Positions 24,411 through 36,490 of a DNA stretch of 64,000 nt are shown here, piece by piece. Under the pieces are notes generated by a model, which was given only the letters and a program-made list of their open reading frames with translations, was not told the origin of the DNA and made no database searches. The position numbers were made by a program, and so were the translations under genes. The stretch's first letter is position 1. Every line of letters starts with the position of its first letter. Source of the DNA: Vespula vulgaris (taxonomy: Eukaryota > Arthropoda > Insecta > Hymenoptera > Vespidae); the NCBI RefSeq assembly GCF_905475345.1, contig NC_066587.1:5560070-5624069 (forward strand), in the 5' to 3' direction.

Positions 24411-24823
24411 TCTACATTTATGTAGAGATACAAGCATACACGCACCATGGACGTTCTCTGCGTACAGAAGAGCGAGCGGTACGCGTAGCGCGGACTTTGC
24501 GAGGCCATATCTCTCGTATCGCAATGTGACGGGTGTGTCGGCAGTATATCAGTCTAGCCCCACCAGGAGTCACTGCTGACAACGAGATATTAACACGATG
24601 CACGAGAAGCAACGCGCTCGCGCACACGCACGTACGGCTCGCCCATCGCGTTTCTCTCTTCGATTCTCTTCTTTGCTCGTATGCCTCTATAAGACGAGAA
24701 AACGTCGCTCCATGTGTCGTTCGAAAAACGAGCAAGAGAGCAAAGATTTGCTAATTTCACTCTTGTATTACGTGCTAATTGTTTCTTTTTTTCTTTTCTT
24801 CGCGTGGTCCTTCTTCCTCTCTC

Positions 24824-24841
24824 TTTTTTTTTTTTTTTTTT
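24824..24841 (+). repeat. T18 homopolymer
   Basis: Uninterrupted after CTCTC; followed by CATACAG, which looks like an acceptor but has no supported exon behind it. Confidence 0.82.
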
Positions 24842-25944
24842 CATACAGGATGGAGCATTCTTCTTCGACGCGGTATTTTTGAGTTATTCAAGAACGTATA
24901 AGAAAAGCCTAAAAAGTTTATACGAAAATGATCGTTCACGTGATGTTTCTTCTTTATTTCTTTATCTTTTCATCTTCTTTTTTTTTGGATAAATATTTTA
25001 TTTCTAATGCTCTGCCCTACGTATATGTAATAGTATATTTCGCTTAAAGAGAAAAATGTCGTAATGTTCATTTCTTAATAATTTTTAAATAAAGAACGAG
25101 TTGGTGTTATTCTCATTCGATTAATATCTCGTAAAAGGTACTAAAAAAGCACTCATTTTTTAGTCCTCATAAATGAGTATATAAATCATAAAGATAACCG
25201 GTGATTAGTGTCACCTCATTATCGTTAAACGCGATTAGACGTTTTCGCCTTGTTGTTGTTGTTTTTTCTTTCTCTGTTTTTTTTTCTTGTTTTTTTTTTC
25301 TACATGTTTCCGGTTGTGTATCTTTAACGCGACAAACGCAAACTGTAATCCTTCGAGGATGACGCCCACATTTTTTTTCCTCCGTGCTCACCACGATACG
25401 CAGGCTCGTCGTGACGTAAAAGATTATTAGCGTTATTCGCGATTGACGACGAATCGAGTGCAAAAATTTTTTCCATTTTTTTTGAAACGACACGCCTCTT
25501 TCTTGTCGTCTCATTACTCGTTTGCAACGTAAAACCGCAAGCTACCGTATTGAATCGATGCTCGTTATCGGAAAATAGTTGGATGGGAAGGTGAAAAAAA
25601 CGAATCGTTGGAAAAATTGAAATTCGTGAAAGAAGTAAGCAAGGATCGATCTGTAACTTTCATAATATACGTAATGTTAGTAATGGAACGAAAAATAATA
25701 CGTAGAGGTAAGGGGTAAATCACGATAAATATAATACGCATAGATACTTTTAGCGAAGTACGCAGGAAAAAGTGGTGGGACGCGCGTTCCGGGTTTACGA
25801 GCACGTCGAGTTCGCTGAGTAAGCACGAACGATGGACGAACACGGATAGATTGACGGATAAGTAAATGACTATATTGGTGAGGCGTATTGTACCTCGATC
25901 ATAGCAATTTGCTGAAATGCCATAGAGAGTAACAATGCGGCGAG

Positions 25945-26021
25945 CGACGTCGACGTCGACGACGATGACGACGACGTAGACGACGTAGACAATGTGGACG
26001 ACGTAGACGACGTAGACGACA
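25945..26021 (+). repeat. GACGTA/GACGAC minisatellite
   Basis: Begins with GTCGACGTCGAC, then GACGAC and about six GACGTAGAC-type units with ATGTGG variants. Translates as Asp/Val or Ser/Thr runs; no sign of an exon. Confidence 0.85.
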
Positions 26022-26038
26022 AAGTTGGAAAGCAGAAT

Positions 26039-26040
<2 letters not shown>

Positions 26041-26078
<38 letters not shown>

Positions 26079-26118
26079 AGAAAGAGAAAGAAAGAAAGAG
26101 AGAAAGAAGGAGAAAGCC
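26041..26118 (+). repeat. (AG)n(AAAG)n array
   Basis: (AG)15 then AAAGAG/AAAGAA units. Confidence 0.88.
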
Positions 26119-26794
26119 GCGAGCGATTTCGTTGCGTGATGTACGCCCGTAAAAAGGTACCCGACAGCGATTAAGCAGCACGCCAGTGCATGCTTTTATC
26201 TTCTTATTAACGATCCGATCGCGGATTAATCGTACAACGTGCGATAGCGTTTAACGGACGAAAGTTTGTTGCAAGCGTATGACTGCGACATTTTCGTACC
26301 TCAGCGCAGGTTGTACACTTATTTTGGTCGATCCTTCAACGTTCCCCCTTAACCCTATAATTTGGATTCTCGTTTTTCTTTTTCCCTTCTTTTCTTGTAC
26401 TTTTTATCGATTTTATCGTACCGATCCATCGTCAAACGAAAAGAAAGAACCCTTCGAAAGCAAAGGCTATTCGAGAAGAGAACTTCTCCTTGATGAGTCG
26501 ATAAAAACAGACAAATTAGATGGAAAGGATCAACTTCGTCCCTTTTGGTCAGGAAGAGAAGAGATCAGGGAGTAGCTTTATCAGGCTTCGTCTAGTTTTT
26601 ATCCGTGTCTTACGGACTTCCACAGCGCGGACTTACTTTTCTACGTGGAAAAATACGCGAACGAATTTTTTTTTTTGCCCTACGAAGAAACCATCAACTG
26701 TCCGTGGGGCTATTAAGAAATCGAAACAGATTGGTAGACTCTGCGTGACTGTGTTGGTCAATGAGAGGGAGAAAAAGAGAGAAGGAAAGAGATA

Positions 26795-26796
26795 GG

Positions 26797-26828
<32 letters not shown>
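26795..26828 (+). repeat. (AG)n array
   Basis: GGGAGAGAGAGAAAG then pure AG. Confidence 0.82.
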
Positions 26829-27018
26829 CATTTTTTCTTCATTTTTTCTTTTAAGGTAGATACGCGTAGACTCGAACGGGTTGATCGCTGATAGAATTTC
26901 TTGCTACTCGCAGATCTCGCGATGCAGGGAACTGCGAGTTTAATGGTTTCTACTATTACGGAAAGTTTCATAATCGCGATAGATCGGATTATGAAATTGA
27001 AATGGAAGTAGGTAGAGA

Positions 27019-27090
27019 TAGGTACGTACGTACCTACTTACATATATATGTACATACATACATATATACATATGTACGTAGGTAGATACG
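27019..27090. repeat. palindromic GTAC/TATA block
   Basis: It starts with an 18-bp perfect palindrome (27019-27036, TAGGTACGTACGTACCTA) followed by ACATATATATGT and several TACA units, and ends with GTACGTAGGTAG, a partial copy of the start. It is alternating purine/pyrimidine throughout. Confidence 0.65.
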
Positions 27091-27405
27091 TGCGGCGTCC
27101 ATATCGATTACGAGGCCACTCGAAAATAATCGTCGTATACATAGAAATATCAAAGGCTTAGCTTTTTTTAAACGTTTTTACTATATAAAAAGTCTTGCTA
27201 ACTTCGTCGAAGGGAAAGGACGCGCGTAAAGCGGCCAAGACTTTTTTGCACGATTTATTTCCAACCTCTGACATTTTTCCAATCGGTGATTTAAACACAG
27301 TCAGTAGGTATGAACTCCATTTCGAACGTCCGATTCGAAAGTAATCGGCGTTCTATCTCTCTCGCGGCTCTTGCGTTCCTGTAAATACCGACCTTGATTC
27401 ACCAG

Positions 27406-27534
27406 GCTGCAAACTTGAAGGCTATCGTCGTCGTTGTTGCCTCCGTCGCCGTCGCCGTCACCGTCGCCGTCGTCGTCGCCACCGCCGCCGCCACCGTCGC
27501 CACCGACACCGCCGCCTCCGAAGGGGAGATAAGG
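27406..27534 (+). repeat. GTCGCC-type GC-rich minisatellite with splice-like borders
   Basis: Imperfect repeats of GTC, GCC and ACC, the most GC-rich tract of the window. The block is bordered by ATTCACCAG at 27405 and AGG|GTACGT at 27534/27535, which enclose exactly 43 open codons in phase 0. These read AANLKAIVVVVASVAVAV, then an Ala/Val/Thr run, and end TAASEGEIR. This could be a low-complexity coding exon, but the acceptor has no pyrimidine tract and such simple repeats stay open by chance. I call it a repeat. Confidence 0.6.
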
Positions 27535-27688
27535 GTACGTTCACATCGTCGCTCGTAGAAAGAGACACACGCGCGACCCTTGATATCGATCGTCTGGCCA
27601 TGACGAGTAGCTTTGGTCAACAACGCGCCAGCAATATCTTTTTATCATTGCTCAACTCCGAAGAGATTTTCCATTTGTATCTTTAGAA

Positions 27689-27701
27689 AAAGAGAAAGAG
27701 T

Positions 27702-27742
<41 letters not shown>
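27689..27742 (+). repeat. (AG)n array
   Basis: Pure (AG)n of about 18 units at 27707-27742; followed by GGCAGACAGACAG. Confidence 0.88.
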
Positions 27743-27743
<1 letters not shown>

Positions 27744-28094
27744 CAGACAGACAGAAAGGGAGATCGTTCGTATCTCATAGAATTCTTTGAAAAATATATC
27801 TACCTGTGCCAGATGATAGTTATTACGAATAAGCAAGAGCATAGAAATATCGTTATTTCCTCGGCAAAAGAATTTAGATCGATATTTTTCAGGAATTATA
27901 ACCGTAAAACTAGATCGATCGATTTTGACGCATGATCTTTCGAGTTGGACGCGCATGAAATAGCTGCGGTCCGGAATCAGCCGATACGAGCTTGCCGATC
28001 GATCATGGCTTCATTTTTGCGGTCTCTCTTCGCGCGTCGATCGGTAGTCGGCGATCCACGGCGAAACCGCACGCAATCTCCATCTGTTTCTTCC

Positions 28095-28095
<1 letters not shown>

Positions 28096-28126
<31 letters not shown>

Positions 28127-28145
28127 TCATTCTTTCATTCTATCT
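28096..28145 (+). repeat. (CTTT)n array
   Basis: About nine CTTT units with CATT variants at the end. Confidence 0.88.
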
Positions 28146-29450
28146 TTCGTACATCCTCGATCTTTCGATGCGATACGCAAGGAAGGAACAGCGTTGGTAG
28201 AAAGGAATGAAGAGGAGGAGGAAAAGGAGGTGCTGGAGGTCTCGCACGCACGATGATTCAAGAAAGCCAGAGAGAGAGAGAGAGAGAGGAGATAGGGAGA
28301 AGAGGGAACCAAGGAGCGGCCTGTTACGCGGCGGACCTGCAAACCGGCATTACGTGCCGATGATTCTGTGTGAATTCGTTCGATCGATACCTTTTTCTTT
28401 TATTCGTTATTACGTAAGAAATTGCAACGGGTTAAGATAGTTACAAGCAGGGAAAAACGAGGTTGGCTCCATCTCCTTTGATGATGCAGACAGAAAGGAG
28501 AAAGATGAAAGTGGAATCGTTTCGAAGGAATAAATCAAAATTGAGTTATGGCTGATGGTACGTCGATAGGATGTATTCCTTCGTGATGGACCGAGGATAA
28601 TGCCAAGGAAAGAGGAACCATCCTGATATTTCCCAGTGCAAATTGCTTACTATAGTAAGATGAATTTATTCATTCTTCATCTTAGGGTATTGTCCTGTAG
28701 CAGGATTTTCTACGGAAAAAAAAGGAGAAAAAAGGAAGAAAGAGGTGAAGCAAAAGATAATTGTAATCGTAACTAGTTCGAATACGATTGCTACAGTTCG
28801 TAGGAGAAAGAGAAAGAGCTAGATGGGTTAAATTATAGTAGACCTTCGAAGACAAGTTAAGTGCCGATTTATATAGCCATCGACGAAGCGAAGACGTCGA
28901 TCTTTCGATTTACGTTAGTCAATTTCAATCAGTATTATACGCGCGTTCGGCCGATCAGAATTACGTTCGTCCGTCCAACCCTTCTCTTTCTCTCTCTGTA
29001 TCTTCTTCTTTCTTTTTTTGTATCGAACCCGTGAAATCCTATATAGATGGAGAGGTGCAAAAGAGACCGCACGACTTTTTCCGCGAAGAAGCGGTTATCG
29101 GGTACAGTCGTAGGAAAGGGGTGGGGGAGGCGGGAAAGGAAGATAGAAGAATGGGGAGGACGGATGGAGGAAGCTGGTTCGCACGTTTGAAAAGGAGCAA
29201 AAATATGCGGCAATGCGACAGGCGACAGGCGACTGGTCGGAGAGTCAAGAGTGGCAGCAGGAAATCGACGATACGTAAGAAACCGGTACCAAAAGAACGA
29301 GAAAAGAGAAAGAGAGAAAGAGAGAGAGAAACGGACTATTCGTTCTGGGACCGACAAACGGAAGCTGCACGAATACGTGGAAAATGTTGACGATCGTAAT
29401 CGCGAGTCTAGCCCGACAATTATCGTTTGTTTAAACTCGTTTAACTAGAT

Positions 29451-29503
29451 TCTCTTTCTATCTTTCTCTCTTTCTATCTTTCTATCTTTCTCTCTTTCCT
29501 TTC
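29451..29503 (+). repeat. TATCTTTC octamer array
   Basis: Four to five imperfect TATCTTTC/TCTCTTTC units. Confidence 0.75.
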
Positions 29504-29683
29504 TCGATGCATACACGCGGGAGAAGTGGAGCCTATGATCTTTTTCCCCTTCCTCACCCTTACTCTTTCCACCCTTTTTCTCTTTTCTCGAATAAAACGC
29601 CAGGCCGACATTTTGGGCCATAAATCAAACGGTCCCAAGGCATTGGGCAAGGCGGGAACTAATCGAACCTCTCCCTTTTCTCT

Positions 29684-29707
29684 CCCTTCCCCTTTCCCGC
29701 CTACCCC
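29684..29707 (-). other. G-quadruplex motif on the minus strand
   Basis: The + strand has C-runs of 3, 4, 3 and 4 separated by loops of 2, 3 and 5 bases, so the minus strand meets the G3+N1-7 pattern. It lies in a wider pyrimidine-rich stretch (about 29536-29715). Confidence 0.65.
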
Positions 29708-30248
29708 TTTCCTCCTACAAAACTCAGAAACGTCATTACCTTTAGCTCCGAGCACGGACAACGTTCGATATTCCATTCGGTTTCGTTTCATTGAGATTTT
29801 CTTGTATCAATTATTTAAAATCTTAAGTAGTACCCATAAATCGACGGAATCAGGATAAACGTTATTACATTCGACGAGTGAATATTTCTCGTTATATCTA
29901 GTTCTACTTTCGAAGCAGGCTCGTGAGTCTCGAAACTATACGATAATAATCGAGTTCGAGTTCGAGTTTGCGATTGCCGACGAAGAAACCGTGAAATTGT
30001 ACGAAAGTAATTTTACTTTCCATACCCGAGATTAATATCTGTATCCCCGATTAACTCGTTTTCTTTGATAAAAATATCTCTTTCTCTTTGACCGTAATCT
30101 TTTGCTCTTTGAACGATATGAAAAAAAGTGGCAATAAATTCTTTACATTTTCGTCCTAGGTAAAAGGCAGTTTTATTAAGCGACGAAGACGCGTTTTGAT
30201 TATACGAAATGATAAAAAGCTGATGTATTTTGAAAAGTTGAGGAAGAA

Positions 30249-30288
30249 ACCTCTCTCTCTCTCTCTCTCTCCCTCTCCCTCTCTCTGT
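30249..30288 (+). repeat. (CT)n array
   Basis: (CT)n with two CCC interruptions. Confidence 0.82.
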
Positions 30289-31353
30289 CGTCCGTTGAGA
30301 ATACGAAGTGGCTCGGTGGCCTTCGCGCTTGGTCGACGACGCGGCCTCCCCGACAACGTTATCGCACTGCACGGCACGGCCCTCGTAGGAGGAAGGGATA
30401 GTCGTTTCGTGCAATCGGTCACTGCCACCTTCTCGCGCCTTTCTCGCGATGACTCTGCGATAGCCGACGTCTCTTTCTCCAAGTCCGAATCTCTTTATAT
30501 CCTGATCACTTTCATTTAGAAAATCACTTCATTATGACATTCTCTGGTAGAAAATGATTGAATGTAATATTAACAATTACGTACGAGTTATTGCATCGAA
30601 TGTAAACATAAAAACAACTATGAAACGTATTAGAGAAGACATCGACGGATGATTTTTTATTTGCACGATATCTATCGCTACGATTATTTGTTTAAACTCG
30701 ACGATACCGATGATCGGCTAGGATAAAGAGAAATGACGAGGAAACAAAAATGTCGTAAAAAACGTAATATAAACTTTGCGAAGAAATAAGTATAAAGGAA
30801 CATTCGAGATATAGGCTCGATGTGGTATCGTTTAACTCGGTCCGTTGCCATCTCTAAATAAAATATTAACGCGTTTCAACGTAGGACGTTCGTTTGCGAT
30901 CGTTTTGCGAACGAATACACGCCCTTGGATCGAGCGAATCACCCGGTGATTCTCGGCTGGTGGGCGGTCACGTGCAACGAACATATACTCGTTTATCTGT
31001 TTACGCGTTATCATCATCGCGCCCGTTATGTTCCTTCTATCGTCCACAGGGAAAGAGAGACCGGGAACGAGCATTCGACGACATATTCCCATATACAGAT
31101 TTTTTTCCAAATATACTTTAAGAATTCGAAGAGAACGCAGAGAACTAATATCCATTTTACTCCATTCTCGATCTATGTATAATATATCGAGTTCCTGCGT
31201 TTAGAGCTTGATACCATGGAGAATGATAATCCGCAATGGATGCGCGAGAAATCGCATGATATTTCGAAGTCTCGAAAGCGGCACTCAAAATATTTACTTT
31301 ACTACATGTATCCGACTCTGAGATACGAATGAAAGAGAGAAAAAGAGAGGAAG

Positions 31354-31355
<2 letters not shown>

Positions 31356-31402
<47 letters not shown>

Positions 31403-31403
31403 G
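31356..31403 (+). repeat. (AG)n array
   Basis: About 18 uninterrupted AG units, then AAAGAGAG. Confidence 0.9.
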
Positions 31404-31642
31404 GAAAAAGGTAGAGCTCGACCGATCGCCATAAGTCCTGCCATAGGATTACGTGCACGCTCTGGCGGTGGATATTACGACTGATTGTGAACACAATGGT
31501 AGTAATGTCTTATGATTTAGTGGTGGGTGCGGCTAGACGCTCGAGATTTCCGTTGGTGAATATCGAGTTCTTCCTATTCGAAGTCGTTTCTCAAGCGTGC
31601 TGTTCGGATCATCGGAAAGAAGATGCTCGCTATAATAAATGC

Positions 31643-31683
31643 AAAAAAAAAGAAAAGAAATAATAAAAAAAAAAAAAAAAAAA
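31643..31683 (+). repeat. A-rich tract ending in A20
   Basis: A-runs with single G/T, pure A at 31664-31683. Confidence 0.82.
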
Positions 31684-33024
31684 CAAGATACCATCCGACG
31701 AAAATTGTTTTTCTAGTTATCGAGATCTCTTTTGGATGGATCGATTTTTTTGAAATATCGCGTTAAGCAATTTTTTTGTATATTTTCTTCAACGTTATGT
31801 CATCGAGCCAGATATCACGTGATAACGAATTGAAAGCAAGAATATAAGAAGAATAGAAAAAGAAGAAGAAGAAGAAGATAAGTATATAAGTATAAAGAAA
31901 AAAATGGAGAGAAGATAGATGGTTCTTTCGATGAATAGCAGCCCATCCGGACGTACAATGAAGGTGCAATGAACGTCCATTGGGAGACCGTGTTGCGCGT
32001 GCGTAGGCTTATCGGAATCTCATTTTGTCAGCTCCTCGCTTTCGCTCTTGTTAGTCCGAAGTGCACCAGGTGCTCCCGTTGTAGCGCGTGGGCGTGAATT
32101 TTGGGTAGCAGTCGAGTCGTCCTGGTACGGCCACCAAACCGCGACGTAAATAACTTTCGATAAACTCGGCTGGTACAGGCTTCCGTTAGTAGGCTGTCCT
32201 GTGTTTTACATAAAGATTGCCATTAGCGACTTATCTCGTATCCGTTGTGACAAATCTTTCCTTGGCGTCTTATTTTTCTCGCAATTTCTTTTCTTCTTTC
32301 TCTTTTTCCTTTTCCTTCTGTTTTCTTTTTTTTTCATGTTTACCAATTAGGAAGGTATTAATGAATATTACACACGCGATTATATTATGAGATATGGTAG
32401 TTATAGACAATAGGACAAGGATCAGGATATTTATATAAGTATCTATCTACATATTGTACATATGTGTTGAATAAGATATAAGGTGACGGTCAAACGTTTC
32501 TCTGGTGAACGTTAAAACGTAAGTTCAAGGTTGGCGAAACTGATATTTAAGGGGAAGAGAGAAGAAAAGGGTTGGGAAGGATAAAAGTAATAAACCTCCA
32601 AAGGTCAGTTTAGTCACGATTGATTACTTTTAAATGGCCGATGTTAACATTTTCTCCGAGAGCATTTTCTTTATTGTTCAGGACAAAAAGAATTTTCGAT
32701 CGATTCTCGAAGGACATTGGCTAAATGTCAATCCTGGATGATTTTCCTTTTATCCGATCGTTCTTATAGAAGCCATGACGTCGTGTGGCGTCAAGCACGA
32801 TATTAACAATTAACGGACACGTATACACGTGTGCTCGTGTTGAGTACGCCGCTCGACAGAAAAACGAGAAAGTTTAGCTCTTGTACATCGTTGCCGCTTG
32901 GTTTTGTGCTAATTGAGCGCACTATGGAAAATAGGGAGGTTAAGTACTCGACTGACCTCTGATGTCATCGACTCGTCGAGAGCACGGATGTTCAGCTACA
33001 TCTGCGAGCATATTTGTACATATA

Positions 33025-33076
33025 TACGTAGATATATATACACATACGCAGACACACACACATATATATCTACGTA
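33025..33076 (+). repeat. inverted repeat, 15-bp perfect stem, 22-nt loop
   Basis: Left arm 33025-33039 begins TACGTAGATATATA, and its exact reverse complement lies at 33062-33076. The loop (33040-33061) is CA-rich. The arms could form a hairpin in RNA or a cruciform in DNA. The arms arise partly from TA repeats, but the TACGTAGA ends are not simple repeat. Confidence 0.75.
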
Positions 33077-33542
33077 CGTACACGTACAACAGGATTAGGC
33101 GAATAACGCTTTAAGGAAGTTTCCGAGCTTGGAAAATTCGTAGACAGAGAGCTTTGGCCAATACGAGGAAGAGAAGCCCTTTGTGTTTCCCGTCAACATA
33201 ACGTCGCTTATGCATAGCGTGTCCGATGCACTTTGACGAAAATAGAAAACGAGCTGAGTAATTCATCATCCCGACAGCGGGTTCTTCGTATTCGCTCGTT
33301 CGAGGTGAGCTGCTCGAGCTGGCCGAGTTAAAGCCAAGCTTCGACGAAAAAGAAGAAAGAAAAAAAGGATGAAAGAAGCTTGGACAAAAAAAAAAGTTCC
33401 GTAGCTTGATCACTGGCGCCTCGTCTCTAGAACATCACGTGACTCGATAAGAATATTTGTACCATAGGATCGCCGTTGATCCTGTCATATGATTAATTAT
33501 GATTACAGGGTAGAAAAGAACTTGCTTTGGACTAAGATAGAT

Positions 33543-33544
<2 letters not shown>

Positions 33545-33580
<36 letters not shown>
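33545..33580 (+). repeat. (AG)n array, about 18 units
   Basis: Uninterrupted AG. Confidence 0.9.
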
Positions 33581-33584
<4 letters not shown>

Positions 33585-34499
33585 TGAAACTTTGGCTGTA
33601 TCCTTACAAAGCTTCTCCAAAGTTCGCAGAAACGATGGGCCAACCGAAGTCCTCGTGATAAGTTCGAGCTTCGTCCTAACGGACCAACCCTCATCCTTCT
33701 TCGTTCGCATCCGCTTTTCTCTCCCATCATCATCTCCTCTCCTTCTCCAGAACCGGACACGCGGTTACTACCATCGACCATCATTCATCACCCAGGACTT
33801 TTTGGTACGACCAACAAGTTCCGAGAATGCTGTCGCAATTATATTAAACATAAATCAGTTATAACGAGCGTAGGTTAATCAGTTATAACCACAATGTGGA
33901 ATATACTTTTCGCTTGTAAGCACCCCTATTTTCAACCCCTTATCTTCTCTATTACTTATTTTCTCTATATTCGTGAATATTTACATTTTCCTAGATTTAG
34001 AACGTATTATCGCTTGTCCACCGAGATAACCAATTGAAATGACGACATGTGTATGTATGTATGTAAGTAAGTACGTACATATAAAGAAAAGAGAAGAGAA
34101 GAGAAGAGAAAGACAGGAAGACTTAGTATTCCGTGAGTCTATCGCGTGTCCTAGTAAGGCCGTTGCGATTAGTATACGGACGATAAAGGGGTGTTAGTAG
34201 AGAGAAAGCTCCTTATTAGGAGATACTCGTAAGAGATGCGGCTGTACCACTCGTTCGCTTCTTTCTCCCTCCCTCTCTCTCTTTTTCTCTCTACCCTTCT
34301 TCCTTGCTTCCATCTCTTTTTCTTCGTCTCGTGAGCGCTAAAGTCGAATGAAAATGTATGAGAGCGATATCTACTGAGAGGAGAACCGAAGGAAAGAGAA
34401 GAACGTATGAGATACGATCCTCTACTCTTTCTCCCGATGCATCCTATCGTATCGCTAGTGTGTTGCAACTACAACGTGTATCGAGTGAGAACGAAATGA

Positions 34500-34546
34500 A
34501 AGAGAAAGAGAAAGACAGAGAGACAGAAAGAGAGAGAGAGAGGGAG

Positions 34547-34577
<31 letters not shown>

Positions 34578-34585
34578 AAGAGAGG
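34500..34585 (+). repeat. (AG)n-(AT)n-(AG)n sandwich
   Basis: AAAGAG/ACAGAG units, pure AG, a core of about five AT units at 34546-34558, then pure AG again. Confidence 0.85.
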
Positions 34586-35468
34586 AGAAAAAAATTGATG
34601 GGAATAAAAAAAAATACTGAGAGAGTGAGAGGTTCTCTCGTCTTTTTTATCTTTACAAGTACATGACTATAAAATAAAATCTATTTCATAGATTAGAGTA
34701 TAAATCGGATGCGTTTGATCGTAAGAGAAGTCCCTGGGTTGGAATTCAAACGTTTGATATTTATTCGTCGTATTTCGTAGGCTCATTAAATTTCCTCTAA
34801 TGACTCTATCGGTACCGACGTTTTAATGAACAGAGATCGGGATAATCGAGATAGAAATTTATGCGTACATCTTCGGTAGTGAAGATCGGTATCGGTCAAC
34901 GGCTCACGGCGTGTTAGAAATCTCGCGGAGAAGAAGATGCGGTTTGCACCTTTCTCTAATCGACTATTAATGGTTATTCGATTTATCCACTTACCAAAGG
35001 TTATTCACCGCTTTTCCTTCAAATATTTGCGACACCGTCTGGCTCATTAAGAGAAGCTCGGCTTTCGCACGGCACGTTTGTGATTACACGACGCGATTAC
35101 TTGCCACGAAACGGTCGCTTCTTTCTATTACCATTGAAGAGTTTAATTATAGCGAGTAGATATCTGCTTATGGTACTCTGGCGTCTTCTATATACGCATA
35201 CTCGTTTTCTTTCGTTCTTTTTCTCTTTCCTTCGCGATTCATACACGATGCCTCTTGCGGTCCCACGGTTACTCTACTCAGGGTATATTTGGTTTCATAC
35301 GAAGAATTTCAAAGGGAAAAACGATACAAATTAAGTTACATGCAGTAAAATTATGAATCTAAATTATGTTATCAATATCAATTAATAATATAAATGGAAA
35401 TGGGTGATTATTGCACGGGTACACTTAGAATGGTCATACAGTTATTGACTTTATGTATTTTTAACGTT

Positions 35469-35471
<3 letters not shown>

Positions 35472-35499
<28 letters not shown>

Positions 35500-35500
35500 T
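35472..35500 (+). repeat. (CT)n microsatellite
   Basis: About fourteen CT units, followed by AATTATAATTAG. Confidence 0.88.
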
Positions 35501-36465
35501 AATTATAATTAGCATCCTCTTTGTCTCCATTTACCTTTTTTCTTCTTTGTTATTTTGATTTCGTTGCATTAGAGCGTGTCGTTTTATATTTTACATTCAA
35601 TGACGGTCTTAATGAATTTCAATGTATCCAAGGCGATAAAACAAGATAATGCAGGCGCCTAGTTCGTATCGCGTGGAACGATCAGCTTAGAGAAAAAAAT
35701 GTAAAAATTCTTTGACTCGTTTGAGATTACTTCGAAGGGAGGAACGTTTGAATCGTCATCGAAGAAAGGACGAAAACGATGTGATATCACGTCGGTATAT
35801 AAGCCACTAAGAATTCAAGGGATGTCTTTAACCAGTTTACACGTTCACTGAATGCGCTTCTATGTGCGCTATCAACAATTCCGACAGAGAACACGAGAGA
35901 TGTTGTAGTGCGAATAGAGAGAACCGTCCATGCTTATTACAGAACGTCTGTAACATTCTTCGTTCGATAAAACGATACTTTGTTAGAATATTTTCTCCTT
36001 ATTAATACTCAATACAACATTGATAAATGATACTCTATGAATTGTATCAAGCTGGCTGGACTTTTTATAAATCTCAATTACTTCCTTTACTTTTTCCTTA
36101 GCAAAGTCGATCAGTTCGGCTCTTAAGAAACTCGATTCTCGATGTCGCGTACATCACGATCGATCACGATCTATCAACGACGACATTCGTTCTCTCGGAC
36201 GTATTTATCGACGTTTCATAGAGACGTAAAATCCACGCGATCGTGAGCTTCATTCGAGACATTGATGAAATCACGAAAGGTACCTTCCTCGTTTTAGAAA
36301 CGGTAAAGGCCAAGGATTATTGAATAGCATGTTCGCGGCTATCGTTAGCCACAATCAGGTTTTACAGGCCGGATCGTAGGAGCGCAAGCGGTATCATACT
36401 TTCGATGATATTTACGAGCCGCAGAGAGATACGCCTGGCGGAACGATTATTTCTACCGGTGGCAC

Positions 36466-36490
36466 ACGAAGAAGAAGAAGAAGAAGAATA
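36466..36490 (+). repeat. (GAA)n microsatellite
   Basis: About eight GAA units. Confidence 0.82.

Larger units (their letters stand above)
21023..25940. other. non-coding
   Basis: A minus-strand frame of 119 codons (22738-23097) starts with GTG and has no splice context. 24430-24720 is GC-richer and open in several frames at once, which indicates composition rather than coding. Confidence 0.5.
28291..33024. other. non-coding
   Basis: Holds the minus-strand G-quadruplex, AG/CT arrays and G-rich DNA near 29110-29160. At 32035-32140 a short frame after a TTGTTAG reads GAPVVARGREFW but ends in a stop without a donor. Confidence 0.5.

Noticed and set aside
24842..24900. T18-CATACAG as a splice acceptor
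   Set aside because: Excellent pyrimidine tract, but the frame behind it runs into stops with no donor and is not protein-like.
29031..29390. 119-codon + frame rich in Arg/Lys/Glu
   Set aside because: GTG start, purine-rich composition and a (GA)n end; looks like a repeat-driven frame.
35796..35838. TATATAAG followed by CCAGTT as a core promoter
   Set aside because: The spacing to the initiator-like word is about 38 bp, longer than the usual 30-31, and no transcript or ORF follows.
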